From the NCBI GenBank assembly GCA_001449105.1, contig LNIY01000070.1, positions 20,134 through 84,133 of the forward strand: 64,000 bases of DNA, in the 5' to 3' direction. The notes beneath the pieces were generated by a model, which did no database searches, was not told where the DNA came from, and saw nothing but the letters and a program-made list of their open reading frames with translations. The DNA is from Caulobacter vibrioides. Lineage in GTDB: Bacteria > Pseudomonadota > Alphaproteobacteria > Caulobacterales > Caulobacteraceae. Numbering within the stretch: position 1 is the stretch's first letter; each line of letters starts with the position of its first letter. The translations under genes were made by a program, and so were the position numbers. Below are positions 8,884 to 17,010 of this stretch, piece after piece.

Positions 8884-10168
8884 GCAGACTCTTCGCCAGA
8901 TGCCGCCGCTGGTCTTCGCCGGCGAGGCGCGCCGCCTGAAGAGCCTGCTGGGCGACGTGGCCGAAGGTCGGGCCTTCCTGCTGCAAGGCGGCGATTGCGC
9001 CGAGAGCTTCAAGGAATTCCACGCCGACAACATCCGCGACACCTTCCGCCTGATCCTGCAGATGGCGGTGGTGCTGACCTTCGCCGGCGGCAAGCCGGTG
9101 GTGAAGGTGGGTCGCATCGCCGGCCAGTTCGCCAAGCCGCGCTCCGAGCCGATCGAGACCATCGGCGAGACGACCCTGCCGTCCTATCGCGGCGACATCA
9201 TCAACGGCATGGACTTCAATGAGGCCGAGCGGGTTCCCGACCCGGACCGCCTGCTGAAGGCCTACGGCCAGTCGGCCGCGACCCTGAACCTGCTGCGCGC
9301 CTTCGCCAGCGGCGGCTATGCCGACCTCTACAACATCCACCGCTGGACCCTGGGTTTCGTTGGCGACAGCCCGCAGGGCGCGCGCTACCGCGAACTGTCG
9401 GAGAAGATCAGCGAAGCCCTGACCTTCATGTCGGCCGTCGGCGTCACGCCCGACACCCAGCCCGACCTGAAGCGCGTGGAGTTCTTCACCAGCCACGAGG
9501 CCCTGCTGCTGGGCTTCGAGGAAGCCATGACCCGCGTCGATAGCACCTCGGGCGACTGGTACGACACCAGCGCCCACCTGCTGTGGATCGGCGAGCGCAC
9601 CCGCCAGCTGGACGGCGCCCACATCGAGTTCATGCGCGGCGTGAAGAACCCGATCGGCCTCAAGTGCGGCCCGACCATGGAAGGCGACGACCTCCTGCGC
9701 CTGATCGACGTGCTGAACCCGAACAACGAACCGGGTCGCCTGACGCTGTACGGCCGCTTCGGCTCGGACAAGATCGCCGACCGCCTGCCGCGCCTGATGA
9801 AGGCCACGAAGGCCGACGGTCGCGCCGTGGTCTGGGCCACCGACCCGATGCACGGCAACACGCTGAAGGCCTCGACCGGCTACAAGACCCGTCCGTTCGA
9901 CCGCATCCTTTCCGAAGTGAAGACTTTCGTGGAGGTGGCTCATTCGGAAGGCGTGCATCCGGGCGGCGTGCACCTGGAAATGACCGGGCAGAACGTCACC
10001 GAATGCCTGGGCGGCGCCCGGGCGGTGTCCGAGACGGATCTGGCCGATCGCTACCACACCCACTGCGACCCGCGCCTGAACGGCGAGCAGGCCCTGGAGC
10101 TGGCGTTCCTGGTGGCCGAGAAGCTGAAGGCGGCCCGCGACGACCAGCGTAAGGTCGCCAACGGCTGA
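8789..10168 (+). CDS. 3-deoxy-D-arabino-heptulosonate-7-phosphate synthase, class II
   Basis: This 459-residue enzyme condenses phosphoenolpyruvate and erythrose-4-phosphate in the first step of the shikimate pathway. It is the plant-type (class II) family: [12 protein letters not shown] carries the metal-binding cysteine, with [20 protein letters not shown] and [20 protein letters not shown] near the end. No other aromatic genes adjoin. The start ATG 8789 gives the usual N-terminus but has a weak ribosome site, and an out-of-frame ATG with a strong site lies 34 bp upstream. Confidence 0.95.
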   Translation: MTARWTPATWRAKPAKHVPTDYPDAGAVERVEQTLRQMPPLVFAGEARRLKSLLGDVAEGRAFLLQGGDCAESFKEFHADNIRDTFRLILQMAVVLTFAGGKPVVKVGRIAGQFAKPRSEPIETIGETTLPSYRGDIINGMDFNEAERVPDPDRLLKAYGQSAATLNLLRAFASGGYADLYNIHRWTLGFVGDSPQGARYRELSEKISEALTFMSAVGVTPDTQPDLKRVEFFTSHEALLLGFEEAMTRVDSTSGDWYDTSAHLLWIGERTRQLDGAHIEFMRGVKNPIGLKCGPTMEGDDLLRLIDVLNPNNEPGRLTLYGRFGSDKIADRLPRLMKATKADGRAVVWATDPMHGNTLKASTGYKTRPFDRILSEVKTFVEVAHSEGVHPGGVHLEMTGQNVTECLGGARAVSETDLADRYHTHCDPRLNGEQALELAFLVAEKLKAARDDQRKVANG

Positions 10169-10196
10169 CCTTAAGGTCAACCTCGGATTCGAGACG

Positions 10197-10232
10197 AAAG
10201 GGGCCTCGTGGATCAGTTCCACGGGGCCCTTT
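10197..10232 (+). terminator. Rho-independent-type terminator after DAHP synthase
   Basis: A near-perfect hairpin (AAAGGGGCC-TCGTGGA pairing with TCCACG-GGGCCCTTT) starts about 28 bp after the stop and ends in a short T run. Its position fits the end of the single-gene transcript. Confidence 0.75.
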
Positions 10233-10251
10233 CAATAGTGCCCTTACGGCA

Positions 10252-10291
10252 TGCGAAAAGATTTGTCGCAATTGCGAGGTTGCTTTTCGCA
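10252..10291. promoter_or_regulatory. Co-axial double palindrome, probable operator of the acyl-CoA synthetase gene
   Basis: Inner perfect palindrome TCGCAATTGCGA (10266-10277) lies exactly at the centre of outer arms TGCGAAAAG (10252-10260) and CTTTTCGCA (10283-10291), each separated by 5 bp. The block is 78 bp upstream of the ATG at 10369. A repressor dimer or pair of dimers is likely to bind, such as a TetR or GntR fatty-acid regulator; the protein is not identified. Confidence 0.6.
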
Positions 10292-10368
10292 GATGCACAC
10301 TCAAGACCTTCCAACGACTTGACCGCTAGCCCGGCGCTCTCCAATGGTTGTTTGAAGGGAGTGAATTT

Positions 10369-12159
10369 ATGCGTCTGCAGGCCAAGTTGAAGCGCGAGTG
10401 GCGGTTCCTGAAGGGGCTGACCCGCACCCTAAAGCGTGTGAAGTCGATCGCGCCCGACAGCGACAACCTGATCTGCGACGATCTGGAGGCGGCGGTCGAC
10501 AAGTGGCGCAACAACCCCGCCATCACGTTCGAAGGCAAGACGATCACCTATGCCGAGCTGGACGCGATCGCGAACCGCTACGCGCACTGGGCCAAGGGGC
10601 AGGGGATCACCCGCGGCCAGACCGTGGCCCTCTTCATGCCCAACCGGATCGAGTACCTGGCCATCTGGTACGGCCTTTCGAAGGTCGGCGTCGCCACGGC
10701 TCTGATAAATAACCAACTGACGGGCGCCGCGCTGGCGCACTGCCTCAACATCTCCCAGGCGCTGCACTGCATCGTCGACACCGAGACCTCGCCCTGTTTC
10801 GAGGACGTGAAGGAGCAGCTCGGTCGCCACATCCAGCAATGGGTGCTGGGTCCCGCCCACGGCGACCAGCGCGACCTGGTCAACGCCCTGAAGAGCTGCA
10901 GCCAGCTGCGCCCCGACCGCCTGACGGCCCGCGACGGCCTGGTGGCCAAGGACACCGCCCTCTACATCTTCACCAGCGGTACCACGGGCCTGCCCAAGGC
11001 CGCGCGCATCACCCACATGCGCGCCCAGCTCTACATGCGCGGCTTCGCCGGCTCGACCGACTCGCGCGCCAGCGACCGCATCTACGTGACGCTGCCGCTC
11101 TACCACGCCACCGGCGGTCTCTGCGCCATGGGCGCGGGCCTGCTGAACGGCGGCAGCATCGTGCTGCGCAAGAAGTTCTCGGCCACGCACTTCTGGAGCG
11201 ACGTGGTCGCCGAGAACTGCACCATGTTCGTCTATATCGGCGAGCTGTGCCGTTATCTGGCCAACCAGCCCGAGAGCGAGCACGAGCGCGCCCACAAGAT
11301 CCGCCTGATCTTCGGCAACGGCCTGCGTCCCGACGTCTGGGACGACATGCTCGACCGCTTCAAGGTCGGCGGCGTGCTGGAGTTCTACGGGGCCACCGAA
11401 GGCAACGTGTCGCTGTTCAACTTCGACGGCCGCCGCGGCGCCATCGGCCGCGTGCCGGGCTACCTGAAGAAGAAGTTCAACATCCGCATCGTCAAGTTCG
11501 ACGTCGAGACCGAGACTCCCGTGCGCAGCGCCAACGGCTGCTGCATCGAGGTCAAGCCGGGCGAGATCGGCGAGTGCATCGGCCACATCGCCGGCGACGC
11601 GCGCTCCAACTTCACCGGCTACGCCGACAAGGCCGCCACCGAGAAGAAGGTGCTGCACGACGTCTTCGAGAAAGGCGACGCCTGGTTCCGCACCGGCGAC
11701 CTGATGCGCCAGGACGGCGACGGCTACATCTACTTCGTCGACCGCATCGGCGACACCTTCCGCTGGAAGGGCGAGAACGTCGCCACCAGCGAGGTTTCCG
11801 AGCGCCTGGCCGGCTTCCCGGGCGTCAAGGAGATCAATGTCTACGGCGTGCCGGTGGGCGATCTGGACGGCAAGGCCGGCATGGCCTCGCTCGTCGTCGG
11901 CCCCGAGTTCGAGATCGACAACCTGGCCGAATATGTCGACCGCGAGATGCCCGCCTACGCCCGTCCGGTGTTCGTGCGCCTGCAGCCCGAGATCGAGACC
12001 ACCGGCACCTTCAAGTACCGCAAGATCGACCTGGTGAAGGAGGGCTTCGACCCGGCCGTCATCAAGGATCCGCTGTACTTCCGCGAGCCCGGCAAGGGCT
12101 ATGTGAAGATCACCAAGGCGGTCCACACCAAGATCCTGGCCGGCGGGTTCAAGCTCTGA
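10369..12159 (+). CDS. Long-chain / very-long-chain acyl-CoA synthetase (FATP-like)
   Basis: This AMP-forming ligase of 596 residues activates fatty acids to acyl-CoA. The adenylation P-loop is IFTSGTTGLPKAA, the A5 region is EFYGATEGNVSLFN, and GDLMRQDGDGYIYFVDRIGD with FRWKGENVATSEV marks the hinge. The lack of a signal sequence and the TEGNVSLFN form place it nearer the FATP/FadD6 group than E. coli FadD. ATG 10369 has GAAGGGA eight bases upstream and is preferred to an in-frame TTG at 10348. A strong palindromic operator lies upstream. An esterase gene abuts its stop. Confidence 0.9.
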   Translation: MRLQAKLKREWRFLKGLTRTLKRVKSIAPDSDNLICDDLEAAVDKWRNNPAITFEGKTITYAELDAIANRYAHWAKGQGITRGQTVALFMPNRIEYLAIWYGLSKVGVATALINNQLTGAALAHCLNISQALHCIVDTETSPCFEDVKEQLGRHIQQWVLGPAHGDQRDLVNALKSCSQLRPDRLTARDGLVAKDTALYIFTSGTTGLPKAARITHMRAQLYMRGFAGSTDSRASDRIYVTLPLYHATGGLCAMGAGLLNGGSIVLRKKFSATHFWSDVVAENCTMFVYIGELCRYLANQPESEHERAHKIRLIFGNGLRPDVWDDMLDRFKVGGVLEFYGATEGNVSLFNFDGRRGAIGRVPGYLKKKFNIRIVKFDVETETPVRSANGCCIEVKPGEIGECIGHIAGDARSNFTGYADKAATEKKVLHDVFEKGDAWFRTGDLMRQDGDGYIYFVDRIGDTFRWKGENVATSEVSERLAGFPGVKEINVYGVPVGDLDGKAGMASLVVGPEFEIDNLAEYVDREMPAYARPVFVRLQPEIETTGTFKYRKIDLVKEGFDPAVIKDPLYFREPGKGYVKITKAVHTKILAGGFKL

Positions 12160-12989
12160 GCCTGGCGGAGGCCTGGTCGCCCCTGGCGATCTTCGCCGCC
12201 CTGACGCCCAAGGACCCCGCGCGCCGCCCGGTGCGCGGGGTTTCCTATGGCGACCACCCGCGCCGGAAGCTCGACGTCTATGCGCCCCCTCGAGGAGCGA
12301 CGGGCGGGGCGGGGGATCGGCCCGTGCTGGTGTTCTTCTACGGCGGAGCCTGGAACTCGGGTCGCCGCGCCGACTACGCCTGGGCCGCCCGGGCCCTGGC
12401 GGCCCAGGGCTTCCTTGTCGTCGTGCCCGACTACCGGCTTCATCCCGAGGTCCGCTATCCGGCCTTCCTGGAGGACGCGGCCCTGGCCGTGCGCTGGACG
12501 ATCGAGCACGCCGAGCGCTGGGGCGGGGATCCGGCCCGGCTGTCGCTGGCGGGCCACTCGGCCGGGGCCTACATCGCCGCCATGCTGGCGCTGGACCCGT
12601 CCTGGCTGGCGGCCGCCGGCGCGGCGCCCGGCGCGGTGAAGGCCTTCGCCGGCCTTTCCGGGCCCTACGCCTTCCTGCCGCTGGATGGGCCGATCACCAC
12701 CCGCACCTTCGGACACGTGGCGGACCTGCCGGCCACCCAGCCGACCAGCTTCGCCAGCGCCGACGCGCCCGCCGCCTTCCTGGCCGCCGGCGAGGGCGAC
12801 CGCACCGTCCGCCCGCGCAACACCCGCAAGCTGGCCAAGGCCCTGCGCGAGGCCGGCGCGGTCGTCGAGGAGCAGGTCTATCCGGGCCTGGATCACGCCG
12901 CCCCGCTGCTGGCCCTGTCGCGACCCTTCCGCCGCAAGGCGCCGGTGCTGGCGCGGATGAGCGAGTTCCTGAAGGCCTGGGCGGGCTGA
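12156..12989 (+). CDS. Alpha/beta hydrolase, esterase/lipase-like
   Basis: The protein has about 277 residues. FFYGGAWNSG is the oxyanion-hole loop of the hormone-sensitive-lipase/BD-FAE group, GHSAGAYIA holds the nucleophilic serine, and EGDRTV and GLDHAAPL hold the acidic residue and histidine. The start is unclear: there is no in-frame ATG. A CTG at 12156 overlaps the acyl-CoA synthetase stop as CTGA and keeps the conserved LTPKD...RGVSYG lead-in; a GTG at 12231 would cut it off. It probably acts on a carboxylic ester, perhaps together with the upstream ligase. Confidence 0.82.
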   Translation: MSLAEAWSPLAIFAALTPKDPARRPVRGVSYGDHPRRKLDVYAPPRGATGGAGDRPVLVFFYGGAWNSGRRADYAWAARALAAQGFLVVVPDYRLHPEVRYPAFLEDAALAVRWTIEHAERWGGDPARLSLAGHSAGAYIAAMLALDPSWLAAAGAAPGAVKAFAGLSGPYAFLPLDGPITTRTFGHVADLPATQPTSFASADAPAAFLAAGEGDRTVRPRNTRKLAKALREAGAVVEEQVYPGLDHAAPLLALSRPFRRKAPVLARMSEFLKAWAG

Positions 12990-13135
12990 ACCTGCGCGAC
13001 GATCCACCGCGCCTTGCTGCGCTGCGATTGAACCTGGGGCCCATCCTGTCTATATGGCCGTGACTGAACGCGGGTCATGTGTGTGGCGACCTCGCGAAAT
13101 CCCAGTGTTTCAACGAGATAAGAAGGGGCGTCGCC

Positions 13136-13492
13136 ATGCTTCTGACCATGATGAAGGCCAAGCTGCACCGCGCTACGGTCACCCAGGCCGACCTCGACTA
13201 CGAAGGCTCGATCGCCATCGACCGCGACCTGCTGGACGCCTCGGGCATCCTGCCCAACGAACAGGTCGACGTGCTCAACATCACCACCGGCGCGCGTTTC
13301 ACCACCTACGCCATCGAGGCCCCGCGCGGCTCCAAGGTGATCGGCGTCAACGGCGCCGCCGCCCGCCTGGTGCAGAAGAACGACACCGTCATCGTCGTCA
13401 CCTACTGCCAGATGCCGGCCGAGGAGGCGCGCAACTACGCCCCGACCGTCGTGCTGCTCGACGAAGGCAACGTCATCAAGCAGGCCGCCTGA
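13136..13492 (+). CDS. panD: Aspartate 1-decarboxylase proenzyme
   Basis: PanD makes beta-alanine from aspartate for pantothenate and CoA. The 118-residue proenzyme has the self-cleavage site Gly24-Ser25 in YEGSIAID, where Ser25 becomes the pyruvoyl cofactor, and the N-terminal [12 protein letters not shown] of the family. ATG 13136 is preceded by AGAAGGGG; an in-frame earlier ATG at 13079 would add 19 unmatched residues. The stop overlaps the following lipoprotein start (TGATG). Confidence 0.96.
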   Translation: MLLTMMKAKLHRATVTQADLDYEGSIAIDRDLLDASGILPNEQVDVLNITTGARFTTYAIEAPRGSKVIGVNGAAARLVQKNDTVIVVTYCQMPAEEARNYAPTVVLLDEGNVIKQAA

Positions 13493-13959
13493 TGCGGTCG
13501 GCCGCCGCCCTGGCGCTCGTCCTGGCCGGCGCCCTGGCGCTGGCCGGCTGCGGCGGCTCCAAGCTGCCCAAGGGCGTCGACGAGGACGCCCTGACCCAGG
13601 CCGTGGGCCGGGCCATCGGCTCGCCCTCGACCTGCGTGCTGATCGCCCAGGCCGACGGCAAGGTGCTGTGGACCGGCGGCGGCTACATCTCCTGCGCCCG
13701 CAACCTGCCGACCTGCGAGGGCAAGACCTCCACGGCCCAGGACGTGCTGAAGGCCAACCTGGCCAGCGAGGCCAAGTTCATCAGCTGCGACAGCTCGGCT
13801 GCGAACCGCGTGGGCTGGGCCATGGGCCCGATGCCCGCCGGCGAGGGCCGACAGCCCTCCGGTCTGCGCTATCTCGCCGTCATGGAAGGCGAGCGGGCCC
13901 TGCCGGGCATCGAGATCCAGGACCGCGTCGAGCGCGCCTTCGTCCGCGCCGGCTTCTAA
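13492..13959 (+). CDS. Hypothetical lipoprotein
   Basis: The 155-residue product begins with a lipoprotein signal peptide ending in the lipobox LALAGC (Cys20). The mature part has several cysteines (TCVLIA, ISCARNLPTCEG, FISCDSS) that could form disulfides in the periplasm. I do not recognise the family. It is translationally coupled to panD by a 1 bp overlap, though a link to pantothenate synthesis is not evident. Confidence 0.75.
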   Translation: MRSAAALALVLAGALALAGCGGSKLPKGVDEDALTQAVGRAIGSPSTCVLIAQADGKVLWTGGGYISCARNLPTCEGKTSTAQDVLKANLASEAKFISCDSSAANRVGWAMGPMPAGEGRQPSGLRYLAVMEGERALPGIEIQDRVERAFVRAGF

Positions 13960-13969
13960 AAAAGGAAAA

Positions 13970-13993
13970 CCTCGCTCCCGGTGGGGAGCGAGG
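13970..13993. terminator. Terminator hairpin between convergent genes
   Basis: Perfect 10 bp arms CCTCGCTCCC / GGGAGCGAGG enclose a 4-base loop. On the minus strand it is followed by GTTTTCCTTTTTT, a good T tract, so it terminates the SIMPL gene; on the plus strand it may stop the panD transcript. Confidence 0.85.
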
Positions 13994-14021
13994 CTTCCGG
14001 CTTCAACGCTGACGCCGCTCT

Positions 14022-14759
14022 TTACGGCTGCGCCTCGTAGGTGGCGCTGACCTCGACCCGCACCTTCAGCTCGCCGCCCGAGATCGCCGTGGAGTCGGCC
14101 ATCTCGCGCTTGGCCATGGCGAACATCGGCGCGGGCTGCGGCGAGGGCGTGTAGCCGCCGGCCTCGTTCAGGCTGACCAGTCGAACCACCTTGTAGCCGG
14201 TGGCCCGGGCGTAGAGGTCGGACTTGGCCTTCAGGGCCGCCACGGCCTTGATGCGCGCCTCGTCCTCGGCCTTCTGCGGGTTCTGCAGGCCGAAGCTGAT
14301 GCCGCTGACGGTGTTGGCGCCGGCCGAGGCGGCCGCGTCCACGGTCTGGCCCAGCTTGGAGAGATCGCGCGCCAGGATCGTCACTTGGTTGCTGGCCTGG
14401 TAGCCGGTCAGGCGCGGCGGCTTGTTCTCCTCGTAGACGTATTGCGGATTGACGTTGAGGTTCGAGGTCTGGATGTCGCGCTCGGCGACCCCGGCCTTCT
14501 TCAGCGCCGCGATCACCTTGTTCATCGCCGAACCGTTGGCCGACAGGGCCGCAGCGGCGCTGGCGCCTTCGGTCTGCACGCCCAGGGTGATGGTGGCCAT
14601 GTCCGGAGCGATCGCGGTCTCGCCGGTGGCCGACAGGTTGAAGGTCGTGGCCCGGAAGGCCGCGTCGTTGCTCTGGGCGGCCGCCGGGACGGCCGACAGG
14701 GCCAGGACGGCGACGCCGGCGGCGACCAGGGCCGGAACGGTCGAGCGGGTGCGGATCAT
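14022..14759 (-). CDS. SIMPL-domain (DUF541) periplasmic protein
   Basis: A Sec signal peptide (residues 1 to about 28, ending PAAAQ) precedes a SIMPL domain: FNLSATGETAIAPDMATITLGVQTEG, DIQTSNLNVNPQY, YQASNQVTILARDLSKLGQTVD and AVAALKAKSDLYA. The family has roles in envelope stress and oxidative damage protection in some bacteria (E. coli YggE), but its biochemical activity is not established. It is monocistronic and ends at a good terminator. Confidence 0.9.
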   Translation of the reverse strand: MIRTRSTVPALVAAGVAVLALSAVPAAAQSNDAAFRATTFNLSATGETAIAPDMATITLGVQTEGASAAAALSANGSAMNKVIAALKKAGVAERDIQTSNLNVNPQYVYEENKPPRLTGYQASNQVTILARDLSKLGQTVDAAASAGANTVSGISFGLQNPQKAEDEARIKAVAALKAKSDLYARATGYKVVRLVSLNEAGGYTPSPQPAPMFAMAKREMADSTAISGGELKVRVEVSATYEAQP

Positions 14760-14915
14760 GGTTCTTGTTCTCCTGCGCGCGGGGACACGACAGTGCGTCG
14801 ACCCGCGATTGGTTCCCCTGTCGCAAACTCAACCTGAACCGCACCTTTAAGCGGCGTGCAGCCCATGCTAATCGACCGTCCTCGCCCGCGCCGACTCTCG
14901 TCCCGCGCGGCATGG

Positions 14916-14991
14916 GGGCCTGTAGCTCAATGGTTAGAGCCGACCGCTCATAACGGTCTGGTTGGGGGTTCGAGTCCCTCCAGGCCTACCA
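14916..14991 (+). tRNA. tRNA with CAU anticodon, probably tRNA-Ile2
   Basis: A complete cloverleaf has acceptor GGGCCTG paired with CAGGCCT (G1-U72 wobble), D arm GCTC-AATGGTTA-GAGC, anticodon loop CTCATAA, T arm with GGTTCGAGTCC, and encoded CCA. CAU can read Met or, after lysidine modification, Ile AUA. The short D loop (AATGGTTA) and CUGGUU variable region resemble E. coli tRNA-Ile2 more than elongator Met, and initiator features are absent. The tRNA is certain; the isotype is an inference. Confidence 0.9.
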
Positions 14992-14997
14992 CGCCCC

Positions 14998-15192
14998 TCA
15001 GCTATTGCTGCCTAGGTATCTCCGCACTTCCTCCACCGACGCGCCGGCGTGTTCGCAGGCGGTGTGGAGCTGTTCCTCGCTGACGCCCAGGGTCTCGGTC
15101 CAGTAGCGGACGGAGCGGGGTTCCTGCAGGTCGATGGACCTGTCGGCGCCTTCGGCGGGCAGGGCGGGCGGAACGGATCGGACGTGGGGCAT
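14998..15192 (-). CDS. Small DUF3606 protein
   Basis: This 64-residue protein ends in SVRYWTETLGVSEEQLHTACEHAG, the DUF3606 pattern (V.YW...LGVS..QL..A....G), followed by a short helix. The ATG at 15192 has AAAGGAGG just upstream, which decides the start. The domain is found in many proteobacterial small proteins and has no settled function. A second member lies at 36330-36512. It converges on the tRNA with only 6 bp between them. Confidence 0.8.
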   Translation of the reverse strand: MPHVRSVPPALPAEGADRSIDLQEPRSVRYWTETLGVSEEQLHTACEHAGASVEEVRRYLGSNS

Positions 15193-15800
15193 GGCGGCCT
15201 CCTTTGCGGAAGGAAGCCGCGAAGCGCCGCCGCGTTCCATGCGAGCGGCGCGTGCGGCCGCCGTCCCGCCTTGTCGGGGTAAGGCGAGGCGGCGGCCGGG
15301 CGGCCTCGGGGCTGGGGGAGGAGGGCCGCGCGGTTCGAGGGCGGTGCGGTGGAGCGCCCCTCGAACGATGCCGATCCTGCGCCTCTGACCCTCGATCGGC
15401 TTGGAGGATGGCGGCCGGATTTGTCGAAACCCGGCCCATCCACGTCGGATTGATCGCCGATGCGACCGTTCAACCGCCGCGACAGCCTGCGACAAAACGT
15501 CCTGTGACCGCCGGTGGGCGGCGAAGGGCGACCTACTTTCAATCATGTCAGTCGCTCGCGATATAACAACGTTCAAAAATCGACGTTTCCTTTGTGGCTC
15601 AACCAAAGCACGTCCCGAAAATTGACGTTTCTCCACTTCCGGGGGAGGTGGATTCGCCAACTCTCCACCTGGGAGAGCGCAGCTTCCGCGACCGGCTGTC
15701 GCAGTCAGTCCTAATGCTCGTTAATCACTCGGCAACAGCGAGGGTCGCAAGTCTTACGCGAGTGAGATCCTGTTCGAATTTCCAGAAGGGGCGGCCGGAC
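15193..15800. promoter_or_regulatory. Long upstream region of the fimbrial operon
   Basis: No gene is supported in these 608 bp. Bases 15540-15790 are less GC-rich and hold a near-identical direct repeat, AAAATCGACGTTT (15576-15588) and AAAATTGACGTTT (15618-15630), 42 bp apart, i.e. about four helical turns. An inverted repeat AGGTGGA/TCCACCT (15646-15652, 15664-15670) follows. These are candidate binding sites for a regulator of the fimbrial genes. Confidence 0.5.
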
Positions 15801-16301
15801 ATGAAGAAAATAGCGACTTCAGTTTTCGTCGTTGGAACGATGGCGTTCATGGCGATGTCTGGTTCGGCGTCTGCTGCGACGGCGTCGAGTTCTTTTCAAG
15901 TCAACCTGACCATTCAAGGCGAGTGCAAGGTGCAGTCGGCCTCGAATGTTGACTTCGGTTCGCGCGGCGTCATCGACGCCAACATCGACACCACCAGCAC
16001 GATCGGCGTGCAGTGCACCAATTCCACGCCCTATACGGTCGCCCTGAGCGCCGGCGCGGGCACCGGGGCCACGGTGGGCGCGCGCAAGATGACCAGCGCC
16101 GCCAATGACACGGTCGGCTACGCCCTCTACCGCGACGCGAGCCGCACCCAGGTCTGGGGCGTGACCCAGAACGTCGACACCCAGGCCGGCACCGGCAACG
16201 GCGCCGTGCAGTCCTATACCGCCTACGGCCGTGTCTCGGCCCAGACGACGCCGGCCCAGGGCGCCTACAGCGACCTCGTGGCGGTGACGATCACCTACTG
16301 A
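15801..16301 (+). CDS. Spore coat U (SCPU) domain fimbrial subunit, Csu-type
   Basis: The 166-residue product has a Sec signal peptide (MKKIATSVFV..., cleavage near residue 26) and one SCPU domain with the typical FQVNLTIQGECKV, FGSRGV and IGVQCTNSTPY cysteines and a C-terminal YSDLVAVTITY donor-type strand. Such proteins are the major subunits of archaic chaperone-usher pili such as Acinetobacter Csu, used for surface attachment. ATG 15801 is chosen because the signal peptide starts there. It heads the operon with chaperone, usher and tip protein. Confidence 0.9.
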   Translation: MKKIATSVFVVGTMAFMAMSGSASAATASSSFQVNLTIQGECKVQSASNVDFGSRGVIDANIDTTSTIGVQCTNSTPYTVALSAGAGTGATVGARKMTSAANDTVGYALYRDASRTQVWGVTQNVDTQAGTGNGAVQSYTAYGRVSAQTTPAQGAYSDLVAVTITY

Positions 16302-16302
16302 C

Positions 16303-17010
16303 ATGCGCGCGGTCGTCCTCCTGGCCGGTCTGGCCCTGGCCGCGCTGAGCGGCGTGCAAGCGACGGCCGCGTCGCTGCGCGTCAGTCCGGTGAGCCTGGA
16401 CCTGCCCGCGGGCCAGAACGCGACGACCCTGACGCTGCAGAACGACGACGCCGCGCCGCTGAACGTCCAGATCCGGGTGTTCCGCTGGACGCAATCGGGC
16501 GGTCGCGACGTCCTGACACCCGCCACCGGCGTGGTCGCCAGCCCGCCGATCGCCAGGGTCGAGCCGGGCGCCAGCCGCACGGTGCGCGTCGTGCGCCTCG
16601 ACGGCCGTCCGCCGGAAGGCGAGGAATCCTATCGCCTGATCGTCGACGAGCTGCCGCCGCCGCTCAGCGAGGCTGGTCGGCAGGTGACCCTGCTCATGCG
16701 CCATTCCATCCCGCTGTTCTTCGGTTCCGGCCGCGAGCGCCCCCGCATCGAATGGCGGCTGCAGCCGTCCGAGGACGGCGGGGCGGCCCTGGTCGGCCGC
16801 AACACCGGCGCCCGCCGCGTGCGCTTGGCCAATCTGCGGATCGGCGACGCTTCCGGCGCGGTCCTTGCCGAACGCAAGGGCCTGGTGGGCTATGTTCTGC
16901 CTGGAGCGGAAGTCTCCTGGCCCGCGGGGGCCTTCAAGCCCGCCGCCGGAGTTCGGCTGATCGCCGACACCGACACCGGGCCGATCGATGCGCCGCTCAA
17001 GAGCGACTGA
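16303..17010 (+). CDS. Fimbrial chaperone (PapD/CsuC-like)
   Basis: This periplasmic chaperone of 235 residues folds pilin subunits by donor-strand complementation. A signal peptide of about 22 residues is followed by the N-terminal Ig domain (LRVSPVSLDLPAGQNATTLTLQN, then GASRTVRVVRLDGRPPEGEESYRLIVDELP) and a second Ig domain with PLFFGSG. It starts one base after the pilin stop and overlaps the usher gene by 23 bp. Confidence 0.92.
   Translation: MRAVVLLAGLALAALSGVQATAASLRVSPVSLDLPAGQNATTLTLQNDDAAPLNVQIRVFRWTQSGGRDVLTPATGVVASPPIARVEPGASRTVRVVRLDGRPPEGEESYRLIVDELPPPLSEAGRQVTLLMRHSIPLFFGSGRERPRIEWRLQPSEDGGAALVGRNTGARRVRLANLRIGDASGAVLAERKGLVGYVLPGAEVSWPAGAFKPAAGVRLIADTDTGPIDAPLKSD

Noticed and set aside
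15204..15566. 120-codon plus-strand frame between the DUF3606 gene and the fimbrial operon
   Set aside because: The composition is Arg/Gly-rich with no motif, no ribosome site and no consistent codon bias; it lies in the regulatory region.
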